Shown piece after piece: positions 24,376 to 35,818 of a stretch of 64,000 bases of DNA (the first letter of the stretch is position 1; every line of letters starts with the position of its first letter). Origin of the DNA: Chiua virens (taxonomy: Eukaryota > Basidiomycota > Agaricomycetes > Boletales > Boletaceae); assembly GCA_019787685.1 (NCBI GenBank), contig JAHNUO010000025.1, positions 62,001-126,000 on the forward strand, given 5' to 3'. The translations under genes and the position numbers were made by a program. The notes below the pieces were generated by a model. The model saw nothing but the letters and a program-made list of their open reading frames with translations, searched no databases and was not told the DNA's origin.

Positions 24376-25026
24376 ATGCCATCACCCAGATATCTCCTAC
24401 AGCTGCCCTTCCGGACTGCCTCTAGCGCCCCACGTTTCGATGCAACCATTCCATCACAGTTACCTGCCTTTTTGAAATACATCGATCAGTTAGCTACGAG
24501 CATTGGACTCACAGACGCACAGAAGATTAATACAGCCATCTGGTATGCCTACCCAGAAGACGCCGAGCTATGGCGGACATCACAGCAAGTACTCGCAGCA
24601 CAGCCGGATTGGTCAACATTTGTAGCGGATGTCCAGCACTGGTACTCATCATACGACGATGACTACCCACTTTACGTCCCAGAACCATCCATCAACATCA
24701 CCACCGACCCCATCCTTGCCTCAGCATCCACCTCATCGAATCTAGCAGATCACATGCCACAAGGTGATTCCATCCGGGTCTATTCAAGGATAGTAGAATG
24801 CGATCCTGAGCAATCCGGTAATGTCTCAATTGAACCCGTCTATGCTAATCCGCCTCTCACAGCTGTCGAATTTGCAGTACTGCATGCCGAAACACAGGAG
24901 CAAGATGAACCGGATTGCCCCAACACATCTCACCCACTATGCTCACCCTCCTCAGGCACAATCGCTCTGCCACCGGACGTACTCATGCATACATCAATCC
25001 GAACGTTCTCGGATCCATCACCATGA
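24376..25026 (+). CDS. Gag-like protein of the family C retroelement
   Basis: A 216-codon ORF begins at ATG 24376. The first 100 residues look like the N-terminal capsid-type part of basidiomycete LTR-element Gag: PRFDATIPSQLPAFLKYIDQ, GLTDAQKINTAIWYAYPED, then ELWRTSQQ and FVADVQHWYSS with its regularly spaced aromatic residues. The C-terminal half is acidic, Pro/Ser-rich and probably disordered. There is no CCHC zinc knuckle in this frame. It lies 268 nt after the 5' LTR, the usual place for gag. Protein supplied in trans by a complete relative would be needed for movement. Confidence 0.7.
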   Translation: MPSPRYLLQLPFRTASSAPRFDATIPSQLPAFLKYIDQLATSIGLTDAQKINTAIWYAYPEDAELWRTSQQVLAAQPDWSTFVADVQHWYSSYDDDYPLYVPEPSINITTDPILASASTSSNLADHMPQGDSIRVYSRIVECDPEQSGNVSIEPVYANPPLTAVEFAVLHAETQEQDEPDCPNTSHPLCSPSSGTIALPPDVLMHTSIRTFSDPSP

Positions 25027-27396
25027 CCAATCCAACCACCTTCGCCCTCTTCAGATACGTCACAACCCGACTTGTCCACCCCATCGCTCTCACCATCAAC
25101 CACACCAACCTTGCCACCTTTGTCACCTCGGATGACTATGAAGTTGCCACCGATGAACCTCGCACCACCACTTACCCATCCATCACATGGTACTGGATTG
25201 CAGCTCAGCAGATCAACGTTTTCGGCTATGACAAAACGGCCAACTGGGCGCATACTCTCATCCCACTCACTTCCCTCTCACCCACCTGGCTTAGCACGAC
25301 CACCTCACTTGCCTCCAGAGGACACGACTGTGTTATCACCACCGGATCCGCCATCATCGCCATCCGTTCGCAATAGCAGCACACCGGCCACGTCACCAAA
25401 AACATCTATCCGGATAGCTCGGATCATGTCGGATCCATCACCACCTGCATTGCCCAGTCAGTCTCTCATCCCTAAAGCTGTCCCATCACCTATCATGTCC
25501 AAACCGCTGTTGCTGCATTTACAGCCGTATCCGAGGATTTGTAGTACCTTGCCAGTTCAATCGGTTTCTGGCCAGGTATCGAAGCTAAACACACTCTTCT
25601 GCGCAGTTCCTATACCCCATGAAGTGCGCAAATTGCAGCCACTCTCATTGCCCTCGTCCTTCCTCAACAAACCCCCATCTCTGCATTTACGACCGTATCC
25701 GAGGATGAGCACCTCACCAGTTCGATCAGTTTCCGGTCGTGGATTGAAGCTAAACACACTCTTCCGCGCAGTTCCTATGCACCATGAAGTGCATGCATTG
25801 CAGCCACACCCATCACCCTTGTTCTTTTTCAACAAACCACCCTCGCTGCTATCGACCTTGCCCCTCGCTTCTGCAACCATGCCACCACCCATCTCATCCA
25901 AGCCGCCACCTCTACGTTTACAGCCATATCTGAGGACCCATACCTCACCGGTTCAATCGGTTCTGAGCCGGTTATCGAAACTACGCATGCCCTTCACCAC
26001 TCTCCGAGTCCCAATCTGTTTCCCTCTCTCCCAATTTTACACTAATGCATACATCTTTTCGTTTCAGTTTATGCTTCAGCCGTCTCTGCCCACATCGGGT
26101 TTATTTGACGACCCGGCCAACACAGTTCAGTCACATTTTCCCTTCGACCTGGGAATCTGACTGTTTCTTTTTTTTCACTATCATCGAGATGTCCTCACCC
26201 TTTCTCCACAGCATTATCCGGATGACCGGGAGGTCATCAGATATGGCCTACCCAGGGGGGAGGGGTCTACAAGACCACCTCGGTTTCTACACGCAACTTT
26301 TCGCGTTTTCACAATTTCAGTCATTGAAATTATTCTTTTGATATCCGTTTCATCTCTGTTTTGTCCCCAGTATTCGTCCAGCAGATCTCTATCTCACCCC
26401 GGGTTTAGTCCGGTGATTGATCATTACTCATTGAACAAGAAACCATCACAGGAAAGAAAGAATACCATATAGAAAAACCAACACACGATTGTATAGTCCA
26501 TTCATTTCTTCTACCACTCAATTCACTACTTCGTTATTGCAATCATCTAGAGTTCGTGCCCTCATCCGCTACATACCACTTCTGCTCTTCGAACGTGCAT
26601 AGGCACAACGCACTTTATCCAGTCGTATCCGGATCGTTTCCGGACATTTTTAGGTATCACAAAAGGGCATCCGTTGCAGGTATAGACGCGAAAGACGCAC
26701 AACGAAGACAAGCCAAGTCGGACACTTGCCAATTGGTTTTATTTCGTTTTTTCTCTTTCTTATCATTTCTTTCACATTCAACCATACAGTTCTTTTTCTT
26801 TGAATTTGGATCACACAGCGAGCAGCGAGCAGCGGATAGCAAACTCGGCCGACCGGATCACATTGGATCACACCTGACACATGCAGACAAGCAGAATTCA
26901 CACAGGACGATCGACGCATACCAGAGATGCTATCACTGCGATGAACACGAAACCATCACACACACTTCGCATCGCAGATTACGGCCATCCTTCATCCATT
27001 GTGCCTTCATGCGCGAGACTATAGACAACAGACACACAGAAAAGCCACGCATCACACCGTCGCGATCACTATCCGATCCTGTCATTTGTGGATCATTGTC
27101 ACTGTGCCGCTATCACCAGTCGTCATTGTCATTCCTGTCGTTTTCGGGTCATCATCACTGTGCAGCCACCATCACTCTCGTTGTCATCATCATCATCTCT
27201 GTCGTCATCTCTGTCGTCGTCTCTGTCATTACTATCATCACTCTCATCGCTGTCATTGTCTCTGTCGACGTATCCGTCACCCTTGCATATCCAGACCCAT
27301 CCGCTGCCATCTGCAACTGTCACGTTGAACCACCAATCGCATTCCCATACACATCGGGCTGACTGGGGACAGTCAGCATCTAAAGTCCCTGTCGGG
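25027..27396 (+). other. Non-coding or unassigned interior of the family C element
   Basis: Long Pro/Ser-rich frames are open here (25072-26160; 26556-27362) but none carries a retroelement domain. Three imperfect repeats of about 165 bp lie at about 25500-25660, 25665-25830 and 25905-26010. A TCATC/TCGTC-rich low-complexity run covers about 27090-27290. The reading frames probably reflect base composition rather than genes. Confidence 0.5.
25500..26010 (+). repeat. Three ~165-bp tandem repeats in the retroelement interior
   Basis: Units share CATTTACAGCCGTATCCGAG, AAGCTAAACACACTCTTC and CCATGAAGTGC blocks; the third unit is shorter and more diverged. Confidence 0.7.
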
Positions 27397-28012
27397 TGTA
27401 GGGAATAGGTATTCCCTGTGCTTGCATAGCATGTTTCCGCACCCTGTCGTCACCCGATCCCGATCCTGATCTGTCTGCTTGTGCAAACTCATCCGGATTG
27501 CTGTATCCACGCCCGATTTGCCTCGGACTCTTTTATTTTATTTTTGATGCTCCTTATTCGTACTTAGCATTGGCTAGACCATGTCACACAGCCCTTGCAG
27601 GGACGTTCAGGTGCCTCTCAAACTTTATACCGTACGAAAACCTTCTTTTTTTATTATTATCCTTACTTAGGACAAGTCTGAGGGTATTCCCGAGGACTAT
27701 AAATTCACTGTATTGACAAAATACAGTAGCTTTTTGCCCGTGTGCATCTGTCTCACATCGTTTTCGGTCGACGTTCGTTTTCTCTCACTCTCCTCGTATT
27801 TTCTTGATCCGGATTGGACTGCCGCGTCCGCTTTTCTATCCGTTTTAATCCGGATTTGCCCCGGATTCATCTTGGACTACTCAAAAACCATTATTCGTCG
27901 TTCACCAACTCAGTGTTGTCCCTGGGTCGAACGGAATCACATTCCTTCACTCTCTTTTCTATTCTTTCAATCCCCCTGAGTATTGCACTACAGCCAGGAT
28001 ATATTACCTTCA
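27397..28012 (+). repeat. 3' LTR of the family C element
   Basis: 616 bp, same ends as the 5' LTR, directly followed by the GCGG duplication. Confidence 0.9.
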
Positions 28013-28056
28013 GCGGAAACGTGCTATGCAAGCACAGGGAATACCTATTCCCTACA

Positions 28057-29500
28057 ACGATGTATGACGCTTTCTAGAGCCTCAGGGAGAGGCAATGGCC
28101 TGGAGTGCGAGCATGCGGCGGGGGAATGGGAGTGGAAGGTGTATATGGTTGAGTGTGAACAGTGTAACTTTGATGGGGGGTAGGCATTTGGTTTAAGGAA
28201 GTAGGAATGGCGGGGGAATGAAGTGTACGCGCATCTGGAAGGGTGGGTGGAGTAGAAAGGGAACCTGGATTGGGGGTGGTAGGTGTGGGGGCAGTAGGCA
28301 TCATTTGATTTAAGGAAGCAGGAATGGCGGGAGGATCAGCAGAAAGAAGGCCTGGAGTAGGTGGAGTGGGTGTTGGGACAGAAGGGCGTTGGGGTAGAAA
28401 GCGATACTGGGTCTGGGTTGAGGTCCATGAGAAAGGAAGGCATGGCGTCGTCGAGTCGAGCAACTACTGTGGTCACCAGAGTGTCGTGTTCTGAGGATAC
28501 TGCAGTCATCGCAGTGTCTTGTTCACGGACTGGGGCTGAGAATGGATCGGCCAAGGTTGAGGATGGTGGGGTGATCAAGGTCTCGATAGCCATCTCCTCC
28601 ACGTCAGATGAGGGTCCTAGGCAAGGATTAGGTATGAGGGTGTGAATCAAACAGGGAAATGAACCGGGAGACGATGGGCAGGAGGCAGCGGTCGCATATG
28701 GTGATTCAGCTATGGACTCAGTGGTGGGCTCCGACTGGGACTCGCTCTAGTGGGGTTGAACTTATGCAAACCAGACACAAACAAAATTGTCTCACCACAG
28801 ATAGAACATGATAGCATGTGAACTTGAGCCTCATCCCATCACGAGACACTTGAAGTGTCCCTCGGACTGAGGGTTCTGGGAGAGATGGACTTTCGGAACC
28901 TTCCCGGTGCAGAGGACAATAGGATTGACCACAAACAGACTGGGGTGGGGCTTGAAAACTCTTCTGATGATCGGGAACAGAAGGATTGTGGCCCTGAGTG
29001 TTGCTGATTTCCCGATGGCTCTGCTTGGTATAGACAACATAGGGTAGTTTTTGTGGGCTGGCTACTTGGGCTTCAACATCTGCCTGGGTAGGGGAGTTGC
29101 CTAGTCCCGGGATGTTCCATTTCACAAAATCGCCTGCCTGTCAGATATTAGAGGGCGTGAACGCAATTGAGGGGAAATGGGGGACGAACCAAGTGTGAAA
29201 GGGTGGCAAGTGCATCAGAAACTTTCATGGCTAGAAGGATTGGTTCTGAATTTGGAGATGCAAGAATAAGATAATGCACCAAGTTATATGAGGGTTGACA
29301 CATATTGATTACTATTGGCAACACAATAGGCAGTTGACCAAGAATGATATTAACGTACCGGGTCAGTCTACAATTGTTTCATCGATCGCCCAGTATCTGG
29401 GACGGTACATCATTATATTGGTAACCATTGAGGGAGGTAAGAACAATAATAACGGGAGACGGGCGCATGTAACATACCAGGTATGGGGATAATCGCTCCC
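28057..29500 (-). other. Unassigned minus-strand coding remnants
   Basis: Several minus frames appear collinear: a segment ending GDFVKWNIPGLGNS (about 29125), one with AIGKSATLRATILLFPIIRR and a downstream NPIVLCTGKVPKV (about 29010-28900), then a Thr/Pro-rich part (28650-28074). Stops separate them. They may be exons of a single decayed gene interrupted on its 3' side by the family C insertions at 28056. No domain is recognised. Confidence 0.4.
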
Positions 29501-29599
29501 CTTACTTGATCATATCATATCATTTGTCCTGCATTGAAGGGATATAACTAATTAGCATGGAGTGGGAGAAAAGAGAAGTTGTGTGAAAAATCCAAAGTA

Positions 29600-29660
29600 A
29601 ATAGTGACGGCCGATTTCAAACTCAGCAACTCTCATGTGCTGAGTTACCCCTGTGTAGCA
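29600..29660. repeat. Copy of a TAGTGACGGCCGATTT motif
   Basis: AGTGACGGCCGATTTCAAAC followed by CTCAGCA...TGCTGAG. The same motif recurs inside the giant element at about 44477 (as part of a hairpin) and, inverted, at about 47150. Confidence 0.6.
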
Positions 29661-29759
29661 TACTTTACCATAGTGCATCTAAACTTCAATATTTTTTGTG
29701 TGAACTTTGATCATGTTTTAAACAATTTAATGTATGAAAAGAGACAACAAGAGACAACA

Positions 29760-31532
29760 CTAGGATCTACGCAGACAACTTGAACTCCAGGTACTAGTAG
29801 GTTCATCAACATGAATCACCCTATCCCAGGGCAGCTCCTTTTCTTTCGGGATTTCACCATCAAGGCAACATACTTTGACACGTTGATTCTTGATTGATGA
29901 GGAGATGACCCACAACACTCCCAACTGGTTCACTTTCTGCCCCATCTCCTTCCTTGGTGACCATACAAAGCATATTTTTCTCGCAAGGAGCATGGGGTTC
30001 CAAGTAGTGTTCATGAATATTTTCATGCAGTAAGGCAGCGCCCTTGGAATGAGAAGTGAAATTGACAGCAAGATGCGAGTGAGGGACTGGGTCTCCTGAA
30101 GCTGATTGTAGCGGGTCGGGAATGTCAGTCATGACTCGGTGACCCTCGTAACTACCCTTCCAACCGGTAATCTTGAAGATTGCATGGTAGAACTTGAGGT
30201 TTTCTTTGACGATCGGGTGTAATATAAAATCAAGCTCTGAGAGTCAGTTAGTAAAGGTTAAAAGGGGGCAGAGGGGAGAATGTGCACTCGTTAAGGCAGG
30301 GGCTGCACTGCCAACTACATCGAGAGTGTCTACAACCCAAGGGCTAGAACCTGGTGAGGCCGGAGTGGTTGGAGGTGATGGGGGAGGGGTCTTTGCTCTG
30401 GTTTTTCCTTTCGTGTCCTCTTGCACACCCCACTGGAATGCTCCAAGGACTTCCAGAACTTGAGTGACAGACAACTTTTTACCCCCTAGGGTAGCTGCAG
30501 CACCTCTAGAAATGGTGTAACTCTGAGAATAATCAAAATATCAAGCATAATTTGGTCTTACCTAATGATAACATTGTTTTTTTGGATGACGAAAGGAGGG
30601 GCATTGCCTGGTGCAACCTCACAAGTGTGTTCGGATATGTTTCGGAGCATACCCTGCCAACCCTTATACTTGCCACAGATAATCAAAACTTCCTTTCCCT
30701 GGTGGTGGTGAGCTTGATCGTGATCTGATACCAATCCATCATGACCAACAAACGTGATCAGTATGACAAAACTACCCTGTTCAAAATTAACACCAAGATA
30801 ATGAATGCAGGGCCAACGGCTTACTGAGTTGGCCAGTCCAGCAACCTCTAAAGTTTTCTTCTGAAGGTCGACAGTTTTGACTGTCCCTTTCTTCCCTAAC
30901 AACCTCCCTCTTATAACTTCCACAGCATCTCCTGACCTGATGTTGTAACTGCGGTCAGATGTGAACTTCAGGGCAGCCACTGGAGGTGTAAATGTCACCA
31001 ACATGGCTGGCATGTCAACATGATGACTGTTGTCAATTCGACACAGCCGGACCATCCTCCCATGGATCCCTATCACAACCCCAGCTGTACCATTACAAAC
31101 GCCTGATTCAACAAAGCTGCTGTCACCGATCTGGGGGTAATGAATCTGCCCAGAGCCAATGCTATCCTCGATACATGCATTGTCAGGGTTGGCGAACAGT
31201 TGGTCCGGAACATAGGACTCTAGTAGATAATGCAACCAAGACGTCGACCATTCCAGACCTCTTTTCAAGTGAGAGGATATACGTGAGGTCTCCACAATAC
31301 CACCCGTGCTTAGATATGAGTCCCCATGTGGGAACCTCGGGATACAAGACATCAAAAAGGTCCTCAGGAGATACATACAAGGTCCTTGGCCAGCACAAGA
31401 AGCCAACTTCAGAGACAGCTTGTGTGAGACGGTGGAAGGGCTCGGACGAAGGTTTGCTGATCCAGAGACCAGACATGAATACAACCAGGGAGGGACTGCA
31501 CGACAGAAGCCTTCAGCTGATGCCTGCTCCAA
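29760..31532 (-). pseudogene. KOW-domain (Spt5-like) protein, decayed
   Basis: The minus strand encodes several KOW motifs, the beta-barrel RNA/protein-binding modules of Spt5. One is RSGDAVEVIRGRLLGKKGTV (30940-30870). A second is GKEVLIICGKYKGWQGMLRN (30690-30630). An upstream one, TWGLISKHGWYCGDLTYIL, lies in another frame (about 31320-31250), so a frameshift separates it. Part of the N-terminal region resembles the NGN-adjacent segment (LCWPRTLYVSPEDLFDVLYP). A downstream exon-like block (about 30130-29760) includes VKVCCLDGEIPKEKELPW. Agaricomycetes carry many such Spt5-like genes outside the true SPT5 locus. This copy sits in the giant element and is not intact. Confidence 0.6.
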
Positions 31533-31672
31533 GCCTCTGCAATGTAGTGAGCAGATGAGGCTGTATGACTATGGCTTAGTCCTGAAGTGATGAAGAATGA
31601 ATATACTACTACACACCAGGAATGACTTGAACTGACCATAGTCTCAACTCTGAGACAACCAGCACATGCTCC

Positions 31673-32313
31673 TGTAACAACCTAGAACAAACGTAGACTA
31701 TGAGTTACTTGCGAGTGGTTGTAGTGGTCAGTGTAAGGTTGAATGCAAGTGAGTCTAACGAGTGAGGCGAGAACTACAGAGGAAATCCGTCTATGAGAGA
31801 CAATGGAGGAAAACCAGAGGTGAACTTTGTTAGAGTTCCCTGGTGCTGTATTCAAGTCTTTATATACTAAAAGTACAATCGGAGCTACAATCGGAGTATG
31901 AATATATAGATAAGTATGAGTGTCCTGATTGGTAGATAAGGTGAGATAACATGAGGTATCAGCATGTATGTGAGTCATAGGTAAAGACATGAGGAAACAA
32001 TGCTGTAACAATGCGGTATAAGCATGTTATGAGATAAGCACTGCTTTAATAATAGATATGAGTCATATGGAATCATAGATAAGAGATAACGTGTGAATAC
32101 ACGTGTGTTGTGCATGGGTTATGACATCGTGTGATAACACGTGTCTAATAATGAATCATAGTGAGTCATAAAGGAATGGCCAATAGGATATGATCCTGAG
32201 TATAGCCTTGGCATGAGGCAATATATGCCGTAATAGATATTGTGTATCTTGTATAGTGGATGAGAGCGTTGAGTAGGAAGGCGAAAGAATAATGTGAAAA
32301 CGTGATTGTAACA
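31673..32313 (-). mobile_element. Solo LTR, family B (copy 3)
   Basis: 641 bp, nearly identical to the copies at 6768 and 12849, with perfect GCTCC duplications at 31668-31672 and 32314-32318. It interrupts the 5' part of a minus-strand gene remnant. Confidence 0.95.
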
Positions 32314-32318
32314 GCTCC

Positions 32319-32622
32319 TGCATTGGAGAGGATGGTGGCGATAGTGATGGTGCTGGTGCTGCTGATACATGAGAACGGGAGGGAGGGGAGGAGGGGTCAT
32401 CGGATGCATTGTTTGACCTTCTGCGGTGATGCTCTTCTAGCGAGACAGCGTTGAACATTGCATCTTGTTTATCCAGGTCGCTCTCGAACGCCAGCTGAGA
32501 AACAAAATCTTCCCAATAACTGATACTCCCCAGCTTCCCTTGGTGGAAGTCCATGATCGACGTTAACTTGCTGAAGCACTTGGAGCCGTACAACCAGTTG
32601 TTGATCACACTCCATATACTGC
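32319..32622 (-). other. Minus-strand coding remnant upstream of the KOW gene
   Basis: Reads SVINNWLYGSKCFSKLTSIM, then SYWEDFVSQLAFES and EEHHRRRSNNASDDPSSPPS. It is bounded by a family H LTR on one side and a family B LTR on the other. It may be the 5' end of the KOW-type gene; no domain is recognised. Confidence 0.4.
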
Positions 32623-33508
32623 TGAAGAAATAAAAAATGGGCTGGTGTGACAGGAACAAGGTTAGTAGAACTGTCAGATAGAAAGAAAAGGGATGGGCGC
32701 GAGTATGACTCATCCCAAGGGGTTCTGAGGTTGGAGACGAAGTGTCAAGGCATTGACAGGAGCTTTGAAAGCAATCCGGACGCACTCCCGGGTGAAACCA
32801 TACAAAGGTCGACAAAACCGGCCGAAACGTGGACAGTCGGATAGTTCGGCAACAAGGCAGAGACTCGAGCACAACGGTGATCAAGTACGAGTAAGGTCGG
32901 ATAGAAAATATAGTTAAACGGGTGAGGCGACTTAGAACGTGAGAGGAAAACAGGGATCGAAAAGATAAAATTTTTATTTACGAACACAAATTTTATAGTC
33001 TCAGGTATTCCCCGGGACTTTTACAGCGGATAAAGTATCAAATAAATAAGGGAAGCATACGTATACAGAGCCGACTCTCATGGAGATCGACCCGTGAAAA
33101 GGAAAACAATGTTCTGTCAAGATGGGATAAGGTTTGATCCGTGAATCAATGGACTACCTTTAAAACATCATATGACCCCACTATCTGTTCCTTATAACCA
33201 ATCGGATACGTGTCGATAACACGGAACTGTCTAAAAAAAATCTAAGAAGGTATGAAATAACATAGAAATTGGACAAAAAGAGAGTTGATTAGTGTACGTC
33301 GTGCGATCCCAATTGAGCAACCCGATTCGGTCACCTTGCGCGAAAACATGTAGGAACAAAGAACAAAACATACGAATATGGGTTGGATTCACTTGGATGG
33401 ACATGGGACCATGACGGGCGGGTAGGACAATCGATATGGGCAATCCGGGCATCCTGTAAACAAGCGGGAACACGGTTTTATCACCTCAAGGGGTCATTGA
33501 CTCCTACA
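32623..33508 (-). mobile_element. Probable solo LTR, family H (related to C and G)
   Basis: On the minus strand it starts TGTAGGAGTC and ends ATTTCTTCA, similar to families C and G. A minus-strand TATAAAAT box lies near 32990, about 370 bp before the 3' end. The 4-bp flanks are CTGC (32619-32622) and CCAC (33509-33512); both could derive from CCGC by one CpG transition each, so the duplication is suggestive only. Confidence 0.5.
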
Positions 33509-34787
33509 CCACTGTCATCCAAGAGCTCACATTCTTCATCACCATCTGCTTTGCCCACTTCACCTTCACAATCACCTCCATATCACTGTGCAAGGGCTTC
33601 AATCGCATTGCCATACCTTGACAGGCACATAGCTGAAGAGGGGGTGTAAATGTGTGAATTTGCGGCAGGCTGACTCGAAAGTATGTCGGTGTTGTCTGGA
33701 ACAACAAAATCATCTTTACAAAGAATTAGAAATTGAAATTGAATTAGAGATGGGCGACGTACCACACTCCCCCTCACCTTTGTCGTCATCATCGTTGTCG
33801 CTAACTTGAGCTTCCAGATCAAGATATCATCGGGCTGACAAAGCTGATGCCTAGAATACTAGTCAGACTTGTCAGGTAGGCCAAGGCTATACACGAACCT
33901 TACAATGTTTTCGCAGTGAGGTGGCTTCTGACCATCAGTGCTTGGAACCACTGGCGAGACCTAATGTAAGGCTGTAATTAGAAGGGTGATTTGAAGGGAT
34001 GTAATACTCACGAGAAGCTGTATTGCTTTCCATGAAGGAAACACCTAGGACCATCATCTCTTTCTCTACTGCATTAATAGCCACTGCTTGATCTTCTTCT
34101 TCCAAAAGATAGTCAAGCAACAGTTGCCAGTGTTGGACAGCATGATCGCTGATTTTGCTGAGTGCTTCATCCAGTTGGACGAAATTGATCTTGTCTATCG
34201 CGTAATCCATGATGGTTCGCCATACATCGAGATGGCAAACAAGGGAATCAATGCCTGAAAAGTATGTTTGTGAATCAGAATCATCACAGGAAAAAGTGAC
34301 AATGCTCACTGGTGGTGGCACTGTGGCTTGGCAACGACGACATCCTGAACAAATCAGCAGTGGATCTGTATTAACTTCACTGTTAATGTTAATTCATGAA
34401 GTAGCAGATACGATGTGTGTCTTCTACAATAATGGTGGATCTGGGTTGTAGGTAGGTCTACTATGATAGGAGTGAGGGAGAGGGAAAGAGAAATGTGTCC
34501 AGGCTTCATGCACATTTTGTAGTGACAGCCGAATTGAGAAGGTGAACTGTGGTTACCCAATTTAGTAAACTGTGTGGAAATGAAACACACACAATGGGCT
34601 TAATTTCCAGGAAAAGCGTGATTTAGCACAATAGAAGTGGATTAGGTAATGAATAAATCATGAGTGTGGAAAGCATAAGTGGTGGTTCCGTATGTCCTCT
34701 GATGGAGTCCACAGTGCATACAGGATATAAGTATCTAAGAGAACAGTAAGAGAACAATGGGCAATTGTACAAGGTAGTTATAAACAA
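33509..34787 (-). other. Hypothetical minus-strand gene region
   Basis: The best frame is 34321-33935 (128 codons), with DSLVCHLDVWRTIMDYAIDK and HWQLLLDYLLEEEDQAVAIN, plausible helices. A likely intron follows at about 33935 and further short frames lie at 33822-33583. No family is recognised. It could be the 5' part of the KOW-type gene or a separate gene. Confidence 0.35.
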
Positions 34788-35386
34788 CTAAAAAGGTGAC
34801 ACCTCAAAGCAGATTCCCTCCTGGCAAGGAGCGAAGCTCATGAATTGAGCACGGAGCAGTTCGGCATCATCAAAAACATCTGGGATGAGGTTGATGGTTT
34901 GTAACTTCGGGAAAGCTCGAAGCCATGATCCACAACGGGGCTGGGGCATATTAGCCCGATGAAGAAGACACTGATAATGACTCACCACAGGATTGACATG
35001 CAAGCCTGCCAGAACACCCACATGACATTCGACTTCAATTTTATTAGTGTTGCAGATGCACCTTTCACAAGAAGGAAATCGGGTACACTCTACCATTTCC
35101 ATGTCTTCGGACAACAAAAGAGTGATTTCAACAGAAGAAAGCTTGGGAAAGTATTGGGTACAATCCAGCAATGTAGAAATGAGAGGTCGTGTGGAATGAG
35201 GTTCTGCGAGGGTGACTGCGAGAGTTCTAACAGTGAGGGGAAGACAAAGGTGCTTCGCGAGCACATGGACATACTCCACAGGTCCACCCAGATGATGCAG
35301 CAATGGAAGGTCAACGAGTGGATAATGCACAAATGTGCCCTTGGTGCCCTCTTGGGTGGAAATATTGAGGGTATTGATGGAGGGGT

Positions 35387-35818
35387 TGAAACAACCTAGA
35401 ACAAAACTAGACTGTTAAGAGTAGTGGTTGAAGTGAGAGGGGGTTCAGTCCAGTGAAGAGGCGAAAACTCCAAGAGAACTTTGTTAGAGCTCTCTGGCTG
35501 AAATTCATGGGGTTTATATACTACATGGATGTCGGAGTTCTAATCTGAGTATGAACTATGTAGATAAGCATAATGTATCCTATTGGATGATAAGGTGTGA
35601 ATTGATATGAGTCATAGATAAGAGCATAGCCTTGCACTGCCGGTGATGAGTCAGTGATAAGGGAAATGAAAAGATAAGAGGCATGTGTTTGATGGATGCT
35701 GTGTTATTGTGGCAGCCAATTGGATATGATCCTTTGGATAGCCTTTGCATGAGGCATGTATTTTTAGAATAAGTCGAATGTTGGAGTTGTGAAGTGAGGA
35801 AAAGTTGGTATCGTAACA
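35387..35818 (-). repeat. 3' LTR of the Gypsy element
   Basis: 432 bp. The single difference from the other LTR is GGCATGT here versus GGCGTGT there, a CpG-type transition (about 35752). The last 55 bp of the pol reading frame extend into this LTR. Confidence 0.95.

Larger units (their letters stand above)
23492..28012 (+). mobile_element. Gag-only (non-autonomous) LTR retrotransposon, family C
   Basis: Two 616-bp LTRs (23492-24107 and 27397-28012) in direct orientation bound a 3.29-kb interior, with a 4-bp duplication GCGG (23488-23491 and 28013-28016). Two bases after the 5' LTR is TGGAGCCCACGGCGAGGG, a plausible tRNA primer-binding site. Only a gag-like ORF is present: no protease, reverse transcriptase, RNase H or integrase motif occurs in any frame. 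The LTRs differ at roughly 20 sites, nearly all transitions at CpG, TpG or CpA, so the insertion is not very recent. Confidence 0.88.
22919..28056 (-). mobile_element. Solo LTR, family C (copy 2), split by a full LTR element
   Basis: One part is 22919-23491 and the remaining 5' end (on the minus strand starting TGTAGGGAATAGG) is at 28013-28056. Between them sits the LTR element 23492-28012 with a GCGG duplication at the junctions. The outer 4-bp flanks are GCGA (22915-22918) and ACGA (28057-28060), one difference. Confidence 0.85.

Noticed and set aside
24930..25376. ORFs overlapping the end of the gag-like ORF in other frames
   Set aside because: No zinc knuckle or enzymatic motif in any of them; they could be a frameshifted Gag tail but the sequence does not support it.
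26556..27362. 268-codon ORF in the retroelement interior
   Set aside because: Composition-driven (TCATC/TCGTC low complexity), no recognised domain, and it overlaps other open frames of similar quality.
27397..28056. Apparent DNA transposon with 44-bp terminal inverted repeats
   Set aside because: The second inverted repeat is the split end of the family C solo LTR into which the retroelement inserted; the GCGG duplication marks the real boundary.
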